From Brasenia schreberi (Eukaryota > Streptophyta > Magnoliopsida > Nymphaeales > Cabombaceae): 64,000 nucleotides of DNA. The translations under genes and the position numbers were made by a program. Below the pieces are notes generated by a model that did not search any database, was not told the DNA's origin, and was given only the letters and a program-made list of their open reading frames with translations. How positions within the stretch are numbered: position 1 is the first letter of the stretch; each line of letters begins with the position of its first letter. Below, one piece after another: positions 52,942 through 63,985 of this stretch. The DNA lies in NCBI GenBank assembly GCA_036023115.1, contig JAYKKT010000037.1, forward strand, positions 4,602,501 to 4,666,500. Reading direction: 5' to 3'.

Positions 52942-53300
52942 CTTAGCATACTCTCAACTCGCCATCTTCATTTTTGCCACAGATGTTTTCTACGATGTTA
53001 ATGGTAGATTGGTGATTAAAATTATGTAAAATTTTGTAATTTTTTTGCTAGAAGTTCAAAAGTATGTGTTGGATAATGTTTATATTAAGCAAATTTTTTT
53101 GGTATGTGTTAGATAATGTTTATATTAATAATTTTTCTTAGCATACTCTCGCCTCACCATCTTCATTTTTGCCACATGTTTTCTACTTTTTTAATGGTAG
53201 ATTGGCGATTAAAATTATGTAAAATTTTGTATTTTTTTTTGCTAGAAGTTCAAAAGTATGTGTTAGATAATGTCTATATTAAGAATTTTTTTTGGTATTT
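52942..53300. repeat. 195-bp tandem duplication, diverged
   Basis: CTTAGCATACTCTC, CCATCTTCATTTTTGCCACA, AATGGTAGATTGG and CTAGAAGTTCAAAAGTATGT recur in order with a 195-base period (52942 and 53137). Confidence 0.9.
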
Positions 53301-53538
53301 TCTCCATCTTATTTTCTTCAAGTATCTTTCGAGAAGTCACTGTTGTATTTCAAAAATCACCCTTTTGAATGTTTTTTGGTGTAACATTATAACAACAAAA
53401 TTTAAACATTATTCATCTAATTTTACATTGACGAAAAATAAAAGGTAAAGAAGAATTTGACACACAAGTTGACAAGGGAGGAAAGTATATGGAATGTGAT
53501 CAAGAATGCACTTTATACAAAGAAAAGCCGCAACGAGA

Positions 53539-53652
53539 TTGGTTAGCTCACCTGGCCAGGAGGCTTGACTCTCAAGTTTCAAGTCATGAGTTCGATACCC
53601 AGAGCATGCTTGCTAGGCTTAGGTCTCCCATTCGTAACGAAAAAAAGAATAA
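53539..53652 (+). mobile_element. tRNA-derived SINE-like copy
   Basis: A-box-like TTGGTTAGCTCACCTGGC, B-box GAGTTCGATACCC, body CTAGGCTTAGGTCTCCC and tail CGTAACGAAAAAAAG. Confidence 0.8.
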
Positions 53653-54154
53653 AAGAAGAAAGCAAAAACCAAAAATTCAAACTTGCATAATTGAACGGCT
53701 TTAATTCTGTGCAAGTTATGAGGATTGTTCTATTCAACCAAATGTCTAAATTTTATTTTTCTAAAAAATTAGTAACCTACAAGCCCGTGTCATGTCACTT
53801 CGTGTCGTGTCGTGTCGTGTCTACTTGATACTTCAATTACCATTTACCATATAATTTGATAGCTTTTGATCCTTGGCCGGGGCTCTAAACAATTTGGGCC
53901 CATGCCAACACGTGGACCAATCATTATCCAGGAATGAGAAAAAGATGAGAGAGAGAAGTTATGCCTTGCCTCCGGAATTCATGCTTCTCTCACTTGAATT
54001 ATGCGGAAATGCTAGTTATTAATTTACGAGAACCCGCCTGAAACTCATGATAATTGTGGAAATGGGACCATTCAGATGGGGATCCACATCGGTTTTGGAT
54101 TTGAGTTTGGGTTAGTTAAAGCAGACTAAACGAAGATCAGATCAACGGTCCCCA
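53653..54154. other. No gene supported
   Basis: Holds a short (CGTGT)n run at 53797-53821 and unassigned sequence. Confidence 0.5.
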
Positions 54155-54247
54155 TGGGTTGTAGCTCAGTGGCTAGGGGGTTGGTTCTCTTAACAAGAGG
54201 TCAGGAGTTCAATACTCGAGAGTGCATCTGGTGCCTATAAAAAAAGG
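54155..54247 (+). mobile_element. SINE-like copy with clear tRNA-Lys-like 5' part
   Basis: TAGCTCAGTGGCTAGGG resembles a D-arm with A-box, TTCTCTTAACAAGAGG an anticodon arm with a CTT triplet, and GGAGTTCAATACTC a B-box/T-arm. A body GTGCATCTGGTGCC and an A-rich tail follow, so it is not a functional tRNA gene. Confidence 0.75.
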
Positions 54248-54271
54248 ACCAGATCAATGATAGGAATGTTG

Positions 54272-54372
54272 GGTTAGGCAGACCATATACCCGATATGCG
54301 CACCTCGGGTATTGAACTTGTGACCTTCAAATGGTTATTTTGAGTGACCTCACAGCGAGGCGAGTTATGGCT
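54272..54372 (-). mobile_element. tRNA-derived SINE-like copy
   Basis: The minus strand has CATAACTCGCCTCGCTG, AAGGTCACAAGTTCAATACC (B-box) and CGAGGTGCGCATATCG, closely like 47009-47115. It lies 25 bases from the previous copy in opposite orientation. Confidence 0.65.
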
Positions 54373-55674
54373 CCTTGTGTGAGTATCTTTTACCTTGTTT
54401 CCTCAACAGTCTATTGGCTCTCTCGGGATTTGGAAAGTTGGTCACAGGAAGAATTCGGCCCGGTTTGATCAATACTAATTCCACAACAAACATTCAATAG
54501 GTTTTATAATATGTCATTCTTTACCAATTTGGATCTAAATCTAGTCTTACATCCGGATAAGTTTAACTAAGCAAAGAGCTACATTGGAACCGAATCTTGT
54601 CTAACATGCTTCTTAAATGAAGTTTTAGGTTATGATCTAAACCCATTTCATTGTGGCAGTTGGGTCTTGAAGATCGGACCAGAAGGATTATGCATCAGTT
54701 CTTTTATAACCAAATCCTGGATCTAGTGGGTCCGGTTTGTCCCCGTTCGGGTCGAGCCCGACTGGTTGAACTATCCTGAGGTCAATAGGTTTCTTGTCAC
54801 CCTGTAGAATATGAAAAGCAACCCCAAAATGACATCAAATGCTTATTCAAAATTGCATGTCTGTTCTTGTTGTCTTTGAGGGTGTGACAGCAATGGTGGT
54901 GGTGGTGTCCATGTCATGTGAATTGTGGGAGATAAGCTGACAACTCCAAATTGCACTCTTTATGCCTAAGCCATGTTGCCCAGTGCTTTGGTTCTGATTC
55001 CATCTCACTCAAGGTTGTCCGTGTCAGGGTGACGATGGGTTTGATCCAACCCAAACTCAACTAAAATAGCGAACCCATTTTTGGTACATTCGGGTGAATT
55101 CAACTATGTGAATTACATTCACTTTTGATTAGTAAGTCTTATCTTAATAATGCTATGTTAATCTCTAGATTGACCTGTTTATATCCCCAGTGATAAATTC
55201 ACAAAGGCTTGTGTAACATTGCCAATGTGCTTTAGTAAATCACTCTAACTAGCTTTTCTTAACTAGACTAATACTTAATAATGCTATGCCTTCACTTGTG
55301 TATCTCTGATTTATGTATATTATGTATGTATATATACACACATACATCTGTGTGTATGCATGCATGTATGAATGTATGGATATATTAAATAGATAGATCG
55401 ACAAAAAGATAGACAAGCACATAGATGTATGTGGACATATATATATATAGAACATAGTAAATGGGGACACCATATCTATAATTAAATGTGTTAAAGGATC
55501 TCAACTGTTCGATCGATGAGATTGACAGTCGAGATCCAATTTTCAAAAGTAAGAAGGTACTTTTTCAATTACAGTAAATGCATCTAAATATTTTTACTTT
55601 TTGACTTAAAGATTTTAACCGTCAACGATTGAGATCTTTAAGAAGATTAAAGCACAAATGAGTGTGCACATGGA

Positions 55675-55708
<34 letters not shown>

Positions 55709-55806
55709 GTATATGTATGTATATATGTATATACATACCTATGTATATATATTCGAAGAGCCATGATTAGGTATGAGTAAGCATGTAAGAGGTGGGTAGG
55801 ATATGG
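54373..55806. other. No gene supported
   Basis: Contains a CT/TA compound tract at 55676-55767 and, at 55490-55670, GAGATC..AAGATTTTAACCGTC words of a probable MITE family. The rest is unassigned. Confidence 0.45.
55676..55767. repeat. (CT)n(TA)n and TATG-rich microsatellite
   Basis: CT run, TA run, then imperfect GTATAT units. Confidence 0.9.
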
Positions 55807-55895
55807 TTTTGCTATATATATATAAGATTGATACACACATACCACTTTTACTATACACACACCCCAAATTTTTTACTTTTCCCAAAATAACCTTG
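55807..55895. repeat. MULE terminal inverted repeat, left
   Basis: Core CTTTTACTATACACAC, then AAATTTTTTACTTTTCCC, matches the reversed right end with a few gaps; the left copy carries extra TA repeats. Confidence 0.7.
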
Positions 55896-56289
55896 GACAT
55901 TTTAAATAATTATGAAAATGCCCTTTTATCAGAAAACAGGACAATCTCTCTACTCCTGCATAAACCGACTTGTTGCCCCATTTCCAGTTGTTCCTCTGGT
56001 TATTCTTTGATTCTCGCTTCATTTTAGTCATGTAGCAGAGATATACAATGATTTCTACCCAAAAAATGGATTGAAATCCGTCGAAAACATTGATTTTAGA
56101 AGAATTGAAAACAAAAGAGAAAAAAGAAAGGTTTTAATGATTTATTGAGTCAATTCGAAGTAGATTTATCGATTTATTAAGATATGTTGTTGATTTTGTA
56201 TTAACAGTCATATAGTTTTGTAAAATACCTTGATTGTAATGCATACAAGTTATCAAGATATCACATATGTATTCGATAAGTAGATTTTG

Positions 56290-56639
56290 TAGAGCCTTAC
56301 ATGTCATATCACGTTTTTTGTCAATTTAGTGAATGTCAAGATATTCTAGTAGTAGCAATAAGACCTTCCGTTGCAAAGAGATGTATGAAGTCACATGTAT
56401 ATAAGGAACAATATAAGCCACGTGATGCCACATATGAAGCTCAACACTCACATTGTTTTGAGCTTAAGTATTTTAGGGTTTCGTATCTGTACCCATACGA
56501 GTATGTCAAGTTATACATAGAGTGGTATATCCAAAGAACACATCGATTTATTTTGTTAGATTCTAGTACTCATCCATGTCCAGCTCAACCTACTCTAGTT
56601 AGACAACGTGATATATCATTCTATGTATATATCTATTAG
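56290..56639 (+). pseudogene. Plant mobile domain (PMD) fragment inside the MULE
   Basis: The open frame (56301..56639, 112 residues) reads YHVFCQFSECQDI, AIRPSVAKRCMKSHVYK, HCFELKYFRVSYLYPYEYV and LYIEWYIQRTHRFILLDSS. The order 'V-x-x-Q-F-x-x-x-Q-x-I', then a basic-aromatic stretch, then 'Y-x-x-W-Y-x-x-x-T-x-x-F-I' resembles the C-terminal half of plant-mobile-domain proteins (MAIN/MAIL and transposon-encoded relatives). The N-terminal part is missing, so it is a fragment. It faces the transposase tail to tail. The domain call rests on my recognition of the pattern only. Confidence 0.45.
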
Positions 56640-57299
56640 AGGTCTTTCTTTTTTGGTTTTCTAAAACTAACTTTTTCTCCTTAATCTCTTATACCAACAT
56701 ATTAATGTGATATATAAGACACTAGCAAAAACTTCAGTGCATTTAAAGCTTGTACCATGACCATTGGCCAATGATCCGTTATTTCTAGGCCTCTTAGATA
56801 CGTATGAACAATGCCATGAAAGAATCAATCGGTTGACACTTGATGATTATAATGGTAACGATTAGTGAAATTGAAACATTGTATATGCCATAATCTATTG
56901 TTTGAGTTGTATTTGTACGTTATTTTTTAAATTTAAACATTATATATGTCGTACTCGATTGTAATAAAGGATAATTGTGTTTTTTGCTACATACATAATT
57001 GCAATGGAATGTCATTCTCTATCAATCAACATAATACATGTTATCCATTCAAATTGATAATAGTTAACAATGACATATACAAATAGACAATAATTGATAC
57101 TTAGTCGTCATTCTCGATATCATATACAACATTGTTTCTTGGTCTTCTCAATTCATATATAAGTTAATGTGTTCTTGAATCATAGCTGGCCAACTTCCAA
57201 AACTTTTATCGCAGTAACGTTATCATGATGGGAGGATAGGAGGCATCGAAAAACCATCAAGTATGTACAACTACGAAAAAATGTAAACAAAATAAATGA

Positions 57300-57715
57300 T
57301 TAATATCTACTTCAATATATGAAATGTCACAATAACGTAATATAATATAAAGATATTATGCTTACTACTACAAAATGTCGTGCAATATGATGCTGACACA
57401 TTTATCGCACATCCCTTATAGTAAATTGCTAAGTGTTTGACACTAGTGGAAGAAATATCATCGACCTCATCGTATAAAAGAGTACCAACTCTATGTTCCA
57501 CTGAGTAGCGATAACTGAACTCATATCTAACATTACCATCGAATACTAACTAAGGCATGTCATATTTTTCATATATGCAATACATTGAATAGCAAGATCA
57601 ACACCACCCTTCTCTACAAAAACCTGTGTAAATATATGAAGCCTACGTGTAAATTCCTTCAAGCACTCTCTCTGAGCTTCACACCACCACTCCTCTCCTT
57701 GTCCTTAAGTGTAAA
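57300..57715 (-). pseudogene. OTU-type cysteine peptidase remnant of the MULE protein
   Basis: In broken frames the minus strand gives EAQRECLKEFTRRLHIF, GGVDLAIQCIAYM, DMSSVIATQWNIELVLF and SMIFLPL. This follows the pattern of OTU domains attached to plant MULE transposases: R-R-x-x-L..F, then P-D-M-G-x-x-I-A-x-x-Y-N-V-x-L-V, then F-F-P-L. Catalytic Cys and His could not be placed. Stops interrupt it. Confidence 0.45.
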
Positions 57716-57765
57716 AATAACTTAATACTCGTAATTTTCATCTACAATAACATTTACCCAAACAT

Positions 57766-60700
57766 TTATGAAGAGACTCTTAAATAGTAGTATTGTTTTA
57801 TGATAAATGGATTCGAAGTGAAGTTACTTAAAAATATATTTATCAACAGTAGATAGAAGATCACAACTCCCCAAAGAAGATCACCCCATCCCAAGAGAGA
57901 CATCAAGTCCTCGACTACGTGTACACTCATGTCTTCCTCTATGCGAGATAGCACTGCATGTAAGTTGTTGTACTCAAAGCTCAATTGTTTATCCAACATA
58001 TTAACAAATTGCTCATGTTGTGGATGATTCCAAAACTTCCTCTAAACACTCTCTATATAAGCCCTTCATCCTCTCCTTTACCGACAAATGTAATGTTATC
58101 CTTCACCGACAAAATGAATCAATACTTGATAATTTATCGAAGAACTATATTTATGCAAAAGGTTGAGCTCGTAGGCACATGGTAGACCATGTGAACATCG
58201 CAAGTTACACCGACATGTTCCTATATCTGACTCTACTATCTGCACATGATTGTACTATTTTAAAATACGTTTAAAATGTGTCTTAACACTCTTCTCTAAA
58301 GGTTCGTAAGAAGCTCTTTTATCATGTCAACATAATGTATGGTTAAAGTTCTTAATTCATAAAAAGACTTCTTTAATTCTATAATCTGTAATTCTATCTA
58401 CGAATGTAATTGTTTCCAAATTGTGTTAAATTTGTTATTTGAGGTACAAATGAACCCTTTCAACCTTGCATAAGCAGTTTCTACTTTGAGAAATATCAAT
58501 ATACAATCATTATGCATTTGAAGAATAGTAGCTCATATAAATACATTGAAAAGTAAATTCACATATCTATTAGTTGTATGAGTATCATTGTAACGTCTAA
58601 GCGTTACTGCACAGACTATGCAGTAACGCCCGAGATAACAACTACAACTGGGTTATGAAAGGCCTTTAAAAGAGGCCTTCATAGTGCATTCTCCAGGGAG
58701 AGTTGGGGCAGCCTCGGACTAGCCAGAAAACGCGAGGAATCGGCAAGAATCCGGTGAGTTCACCTATTTTTTAGATTTTCATTTTTTTTTTATTCTTGAT
58801 GAAAAACTTATTGAAAATCATCGTTTTGGGCTTGGATCGAAGGTTTGAGGTAGAACTAAGTATTTTGGCAGGTTAGATAAGTCGATGGTGTCGATTTGAT
58901 CGGGGAACAGTTCCGATTCGTCGAATTTTTCATTTTCTACAACTTTTTCTTTTCACATTTGTTTTCCGGCGAAATACCACTGCCGGTGATTGTTCTTGGC
59001 ATTGGTCAAAAGAGGGGAGGTAGAGGAAGAGGGTGGCCACCTTTTCCAAACTTAATCGTTGTCGAAAACTGGCGAAATCGACACCAGAAAATCATGGGAA
59101 TCGGCTCTCCCTCGTGTCCGTGTCGTGTCGTATTGGACACGATGTGTCGTGTCTAAAATGTCATGAACTGACACTGATTCATGTCGTGTCCTCGTATTGC
59201 ATGTTAATAACCAGTTCTATGTTAAAACAGGTTTCGTGTTAGGTTCTGTATCGGAAACGGGTAAAGTTTGGGTCGTGTCTTGAAATGGGTTTCTGGGTTA
59301 GAAATAGGACCCGTGTCAGTAGTTATAGGTTTTGTGTTAACACTATGACATACGCTACCTATTGAGTTACTCAATTTGGATCAGATATGGATCTAAGTAT
59401 CAATTTAGATCTCGGATAGCTTAAACGGATCTAGATTGGGGTTTGGGTGATTTTAGGGTTATTTGGGATCCAATTCAGATACGGTTTGTTGCGTTAGACT
59501 TGTAATTAAATAAATTCTAATATTTTAATTATTTGTAATTGTTTAGAGATTAAAATTAGAGGATTTGGTGGTGATAAGAGTGACCCAACAACTTGGAAAC
59601 TGGATCTTAGCGCTGCTTCATATAAGGGGTTATGCATTCTTTTACAGAACCATGTTAGAAGTGATTTTACTTGTTTTATATATATTTAAATGTGCATGAT
59701 TGATAAATATTTTATTGATATTTATAAAATGTTATTCGCAATTATGAGTTATTTGATATGCTTTTGAAATAGAACATGTTTATGACATTGATTGGTAAAG
59801 TGCATGTTTTGATATGCATGTGTTGTATGAACATGGTATTTAAATCTTGTATGGATTTGGTTTTGGATATTCGTAGAACTGGATATAATTTATGAATGTG
59901 ATGAACTGTAATTGGTTTTAGAAATGTAATCATGTGTGAATATACGAGCCGTACTTATGTGGTTTGTGTGTGATCTCTAGAGACTTGCAAGTCCTTCAGG
60001 CGATCCCGCTTGGAGCGAATACAGGGTGTGTTCTCGGGCACTCTGTCGTGAGAGTCGGCATTATTACCGTCATGGATGGGGTTACCGAGATCACATTAGG
60101 GACGGTCGGACGACTCCCATGGCCTTTGGGGCAGACACAGTATGGGCTGTAATTATTGTAACTAATGATATGTGTGTGTGTGAGTGTGTGCATATGAATT
60201 TGTTATCATGATTTAAAGGTAACTGTGCTTTGTTATGAAATGATTGTGAAATTATGCATGCTTTTAGTATGATTTTTATTTAAAGATGTTTAACCTCCCT
60301 ACTGAGCTATGTATAGGAGCTCACCCTATTGTTTTACAACTCATCCTGAAGCTAGCACTTCGAAGGCACACGGAGTAGAGTAGAAGTTGGATAGTGTGAT
60401 ATTTCTATATTTTAGATGGTATGATAAGTGTTAAATGATTTATAAAGTCTTGTTATTCGGGGTTATTGTTAGGTGGTCCCCACACCATTTTAGACGTGTT
60501 GTTTAGAACTTCGATGTGAATATTTATTTTAGTTAGATATTTCATTGAGTTTGTATTAAATTAGTATTGTATTTGGTTACTGCTCACCATCATGCCCACG
60601 CGAGAAGCGGCCACATGGCATCAGCTCAGGCCGAGTCGTGGTTGCGACTCAAGCGGGTGTGACAATCATAATGAACGACTCCATCTATTCATACCAAGAC

Positions 60701-62108
60701 AATTCTCTCATTGTATGAGTCCAACCACTGCTCTTTAACCTACACGAGTAAAGCGTGAAATTTTCTACACTTTAATTCCACTACCTTTAATGCATCTTGA
60801 TAACTACTCTCATATAATGAGTTAATTACTTTCCTCCAACTTATGACAAACGCACTCACAATCACTTTATTCATTGTCAACTTTACAATAAAAGCTTTAA
60901 TATTTTTTACTATGTCATTTACAAAAGAAGTGTTTCATATCTAAAAAAATTATTTGAATAATATTAACCAAATTCATATCACAATCGCTGCAGATAACAT
61001 GTAACATTTTGTTTGGAGTACATAACTCTCATACATACCACAACACCCAAACATAATTCTCTTCTTTTTTCACTCATAAAAGCAAAGGCTACAGAGAAGT
61101 TCTTAGATATTGATGTGAACCTAATAACCTCAAGGAAATAGATCTTATACCTGCAAGAAATATTAAAAATATATAAACATTAATTATAGTAATATAGGAT
61201 AAACATTACACCAAAATAATAAGTCATTTATATGTTTGTATTATATATGTTGTCAAATTTTAATACCCATGGAAATATATGAAGTAGATGCACGGAATGA
61301 GGATGGGCAAATATAGTGTTACTGATAGTATTCATATTAGAAACTTTACGATGCTATATATGATAATAGTTAATGTTTAAATTATGTAGTAGTTATTGTA
61401 AAACACTTCAAAAAGCATGATCTTTCTTGATTTTTATCTTTGCATTATAAATGTGTCTTGCCGTACTCACATTTTGCATGTGTACGGGCTTTAAATGTGT
61501 TAGAATATACTTTTATTTACAATGACTTTATGTGAGGTCTTTTGTTATTTTGTACTTAGAGCTACTTAATCTCCCTACAAAAGCATGTCCCTCGAGATAT
61601 AATTCTAAAGGGTGGTTATGCATCCCTTTCACTAAATCCAACTACCAATATCCATTCACTCCACCCTCTCTTCTTAATAAGAAGTAGCAATCAACCTTCT
61701 TAGTGCCATCGACCTAGTACTTTCAACATAAATATATTTATTTTGCCAATACTTGTCACTCCTTTTGCAATCAAATCATACCTTGGTTATTATACTTTTG
61801 TTCTTCAAACAAATAATAACCATAACATTGTTATGCTTACTTTCAACTAGTCTTACATAGTCAATATGTTCATCGCGACTCCTAAATATATTATCAACTC
61901 TAAATACAAGTGAATAGCCTAACCCATCACCCTCACAATCAACAAATTAATCATCTACTTCTTCTCCCAACCAATCACCAAATACATCATCTAATGCAAT
62001 GAAACCATTGTCACAATCCTCAATCATTGTATGATAAGTACTGCACTTAGTCAACATATTCTCTAAATCGCTTTCATTGTAAACACTTTCATTTGAATTG
62101 TTTGTCAT
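57766..62108 (-). pseudogene. MULE transposase with SWIM-like zinc finger, decayed and split
   Basis: Blocks in minus order: start MTNNSNESVYNESDLENML (62108), DNIFRSRDEHIDYVRLVES with CKRSDKYWQ (N-terminal DNA-binding part, near 61900-61770), then SSYQDALKVVELKCRKFHAL and VKEQWLDSYNERIVLV (60840-60700), ending at GVVHY where the solo LTR interrupts. After the LTR: TTNR, VETAYARLKGFICTSNN, then the zinc finger GTCRCNLRCSHGLPCAYEL (about 58215-58160) and KERMKGLYRECLEEVLES. These are the core and C-terminal motifs of plant MURA-type transposases. Many stops and frameshifts are present. Confidence 0.8.
58589..60664. mobile_element. Solo LTR of a Gypsy-type retrotransposon, 2076 bp
   Basis: Starts TGTAACGTCTAAGCGTTACT and ends CAAGCGGGTGTGACA, giving TG...CA ends typical of plant Ty3/gypsy (Tekay/Del-like) LTRs. 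Both sides have a perfect 5-bp duplication ATCAT (58584-58588 and 60665-60669). No internal gag-pol lies between, so it is a solo LTR. It interrupts the MULE transposase at the GVVHY codons. Small open frames inside it are not supported as genes. Confidence 0.85.
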
Positions 62109-62604
62109 TTTACAATAAAAACATGTATAACAAATAGGAGATAAAAAAACTATTTAGTTGAAGGAAACATGGCATAACCGTGTCGCCCTTAAGGAAGGTG
62201 AAGAGGTACATGCGCATCTACCTTAAGGAAGGAGATACGACAGAACCTCATCTCCCTTAAGTTGTGTCGCTACTTAAGGAAGGACATGGTTGGGCCGCAT
62301 TTTCATCCACGATTCCGATGAGAACTCCAGTTTCACCTAAAATTGAAAATCTTCTTTAAAAGTTTTAAAAATCAAAAGATTTCAAGTAAAGCAACGAAAA
62401 TACAATTATCTTAGTAAAATCAACATTTCAAATTAGGGTAAACTCGAGAATATGAGCAGATCGATCATCTCTTCTATTTTCTTTTTTCATTCTCATTGCT
62501 TCTTGATTTTTTTATTCCAACTAGTTTATAACTAACTAGTCGATTACGATTGGTTGTAAATAATTATACAACACTTAACAATCAACGAAAATCGGATAAA
62601 AATC

Positions 62605-62690
62605 GGCCGCCAGAGTATTTTGGGTATTTATAAAAATTAGGAAGGTGCGTATAGTAAAACGGGTGTGCAGATAGCAACCCCCTAAAACTA
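62605..62690. repeat. MULE terminal inverted repeat, right
   Basis: Reverse-complement partner of 55807-55895 (see the element entry); contains GTGCGTATAGTAAAACGGGT. Confidence 0.7.
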
Positions 62691-63208
62691 TTGTCTTGAA
62701 ACTGGTTGTCATCATTGAAGTAGATTCATTGCCAATTGTGAATGACAAAAAGTCATGAACATGGCAAGCATATATCCGGGCCATGCATATTATATTTCTG
62801 TCACTACTCACATATTGGTCTTGTTTGCATGTTCAGCATATGGTTCCTTTAGAAAAGTATCATCTCTATCAAAGTTCTATTTTTATATCTTCCCCTTTAC
62901 GCCGAACTATCTTTAGAAGCTTTCAGGTAAAGCTTTAGGGTGTTTCGAACATGACTCCCAACCAAGAATTTGGTGTCCAAGCCCAACTCTCCTTTTTAAA
63001 ACTTTGATGACTTACATTGTCTTGTCTGCCACCTTTGGCAGCGCTTACGAAAATGATACCCACCACTATTTTTAGTGAATGGGGGAGCCACCTACAGTTT
63101 TATAATCTTTCTTCCAAGTACGGCAATTCAGAATGCTACTTCCGGGTCGTGTTCGTGTTGTGCAGTTTCATGTTAATCTTCTTTTGTGTCACTTATGGTA
63201 TACTTGAG
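62691..63208. other. No gene supported
   Basis: Unassigned sequence. Short open frames on both strands lack domains. Confidence 0.5.
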
Positions 63209-63620
63209 CATAGACATATCCGGTTCTGGTTTACCGAAAACCTGGAACCATAACTGAACCGGTTGAGATCCGGTTCCTGTTCTTGAACCGCCAGTTCTTG
63301 AGCAGTTCCAGTTCTAGTTCCAAAACCGATTCAAAAGAAATTTTAAAGACACCAAGTTGCGCCTCCTGGGACTCAGACTCCCCACCTACCTTGAGCCATC
63401 AAGACGCTTATGATTATGAATATACAAAAAAAATATAAACTTAATAAGCGGTACTTTGGAACCACGGGTTCTTATTCCATTTCCGAGTTGGTTTTTGAAA
63501 ATCATGAACCGTAACCAAACTGAGGGGTTCTCGGTTCTAGGGCCAGTTCTGTTACCAGTGGTTTCATAATCGGTTCGGTTCAGATTCGAATCACCAGGCC
63601 GGTTCTAAACCAGCCATATC
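63209..63620. mobile_element. hAT-type MITE (ACCGGTT-rich) with 8-bp target duplication
   Basis: Perfect 8-bp repeats TACTTGAG (63201-63208, 63621-63628) flank a 412-bp element. Left CATAGACATATCCGGTTCTG and reversed right GATATGGCTGGTTTAGAACC are loosely inverted. The interior repeats GAACCGG / GGTTCC words, which ties the whole ACCGGTT-rich family to hAT-type insertion. Confidence 0.75.
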
Positions 63621-63665
63621 TACTTGAGTAACTTTGCATTATATTCACATTTTTGTGTCTTGTTT

Positions 63666-63985
63666 GAGGTGGAGTTGAACAAACTTTGCATTGTATTCAG
63701 GTTCTCTTTCCAATTTGAAAGTGTCACGAACAAGTTTGTGTCTTATCGTGTCGTTTTTGTGTTCGGGTCAAAACCGGTTTTGATATGACATATTTGTATA
63801 GGGTTTTCATGTCATTGTTCTGAGGTAGACTTGAACAAACTTTGCATTGTATTCAGGTTTTCTTATCCAATTTGTAAGTGTCGTGAAAAACCTTCGTGTC
63901 ATCTTGTGTTCGTGTCAAAAAGGGTTTTATATGATATATTTTTCGTGTAGAGTTTACATGTCATCGTCTCAAAAGTCAAATTGTA
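63666..63985. repeat. 156-bp tandem repeat, diverged
   Basis: GAGGTGGAGTTGAACAAACT with TTGCATTGTATTCAGG (63666) and its copy from 63822 share the following order: TCC AATTTG, GTGTC, TTCG/TTCGTGTC, TTTATATGA, TTTCATGTCAT. The unit is rich in CGTGTC words. Confidence 0.85.

Larger units (their letters stand above)
55807..62690 (-). mobile_element. Mutator-like element (MULE) with long inverted ends
   Basis: The left end (GGTTTTGCTAT ... CTTTTACTATACACAC ... CCCAAAATAACC, 55807-55895) and the reversed right end (GGGTTGCTAT ... GTTTTACTATACGCAC ... CCCAAAATACTC, 62690-62605) are inverted relatives over about 85 bases. Between them lie a minus-strand transposase pseudogene with an OTU-peptidase remnant and a plus-strand plant-mobile-domain fragment. 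A solo LTR at 58589-60664 is nested inside. Without it the MULE is about 4.8 kb. No clear 9-bp target duplication was found. Confidence 0.75.

Noticed and set aside
54155..54247. Functional tRNA-Lys gene
   Set aside because: Acceptor arms do not pair properly and the T-arm is mutated; it continues into a SINE-like body with an A-tail.
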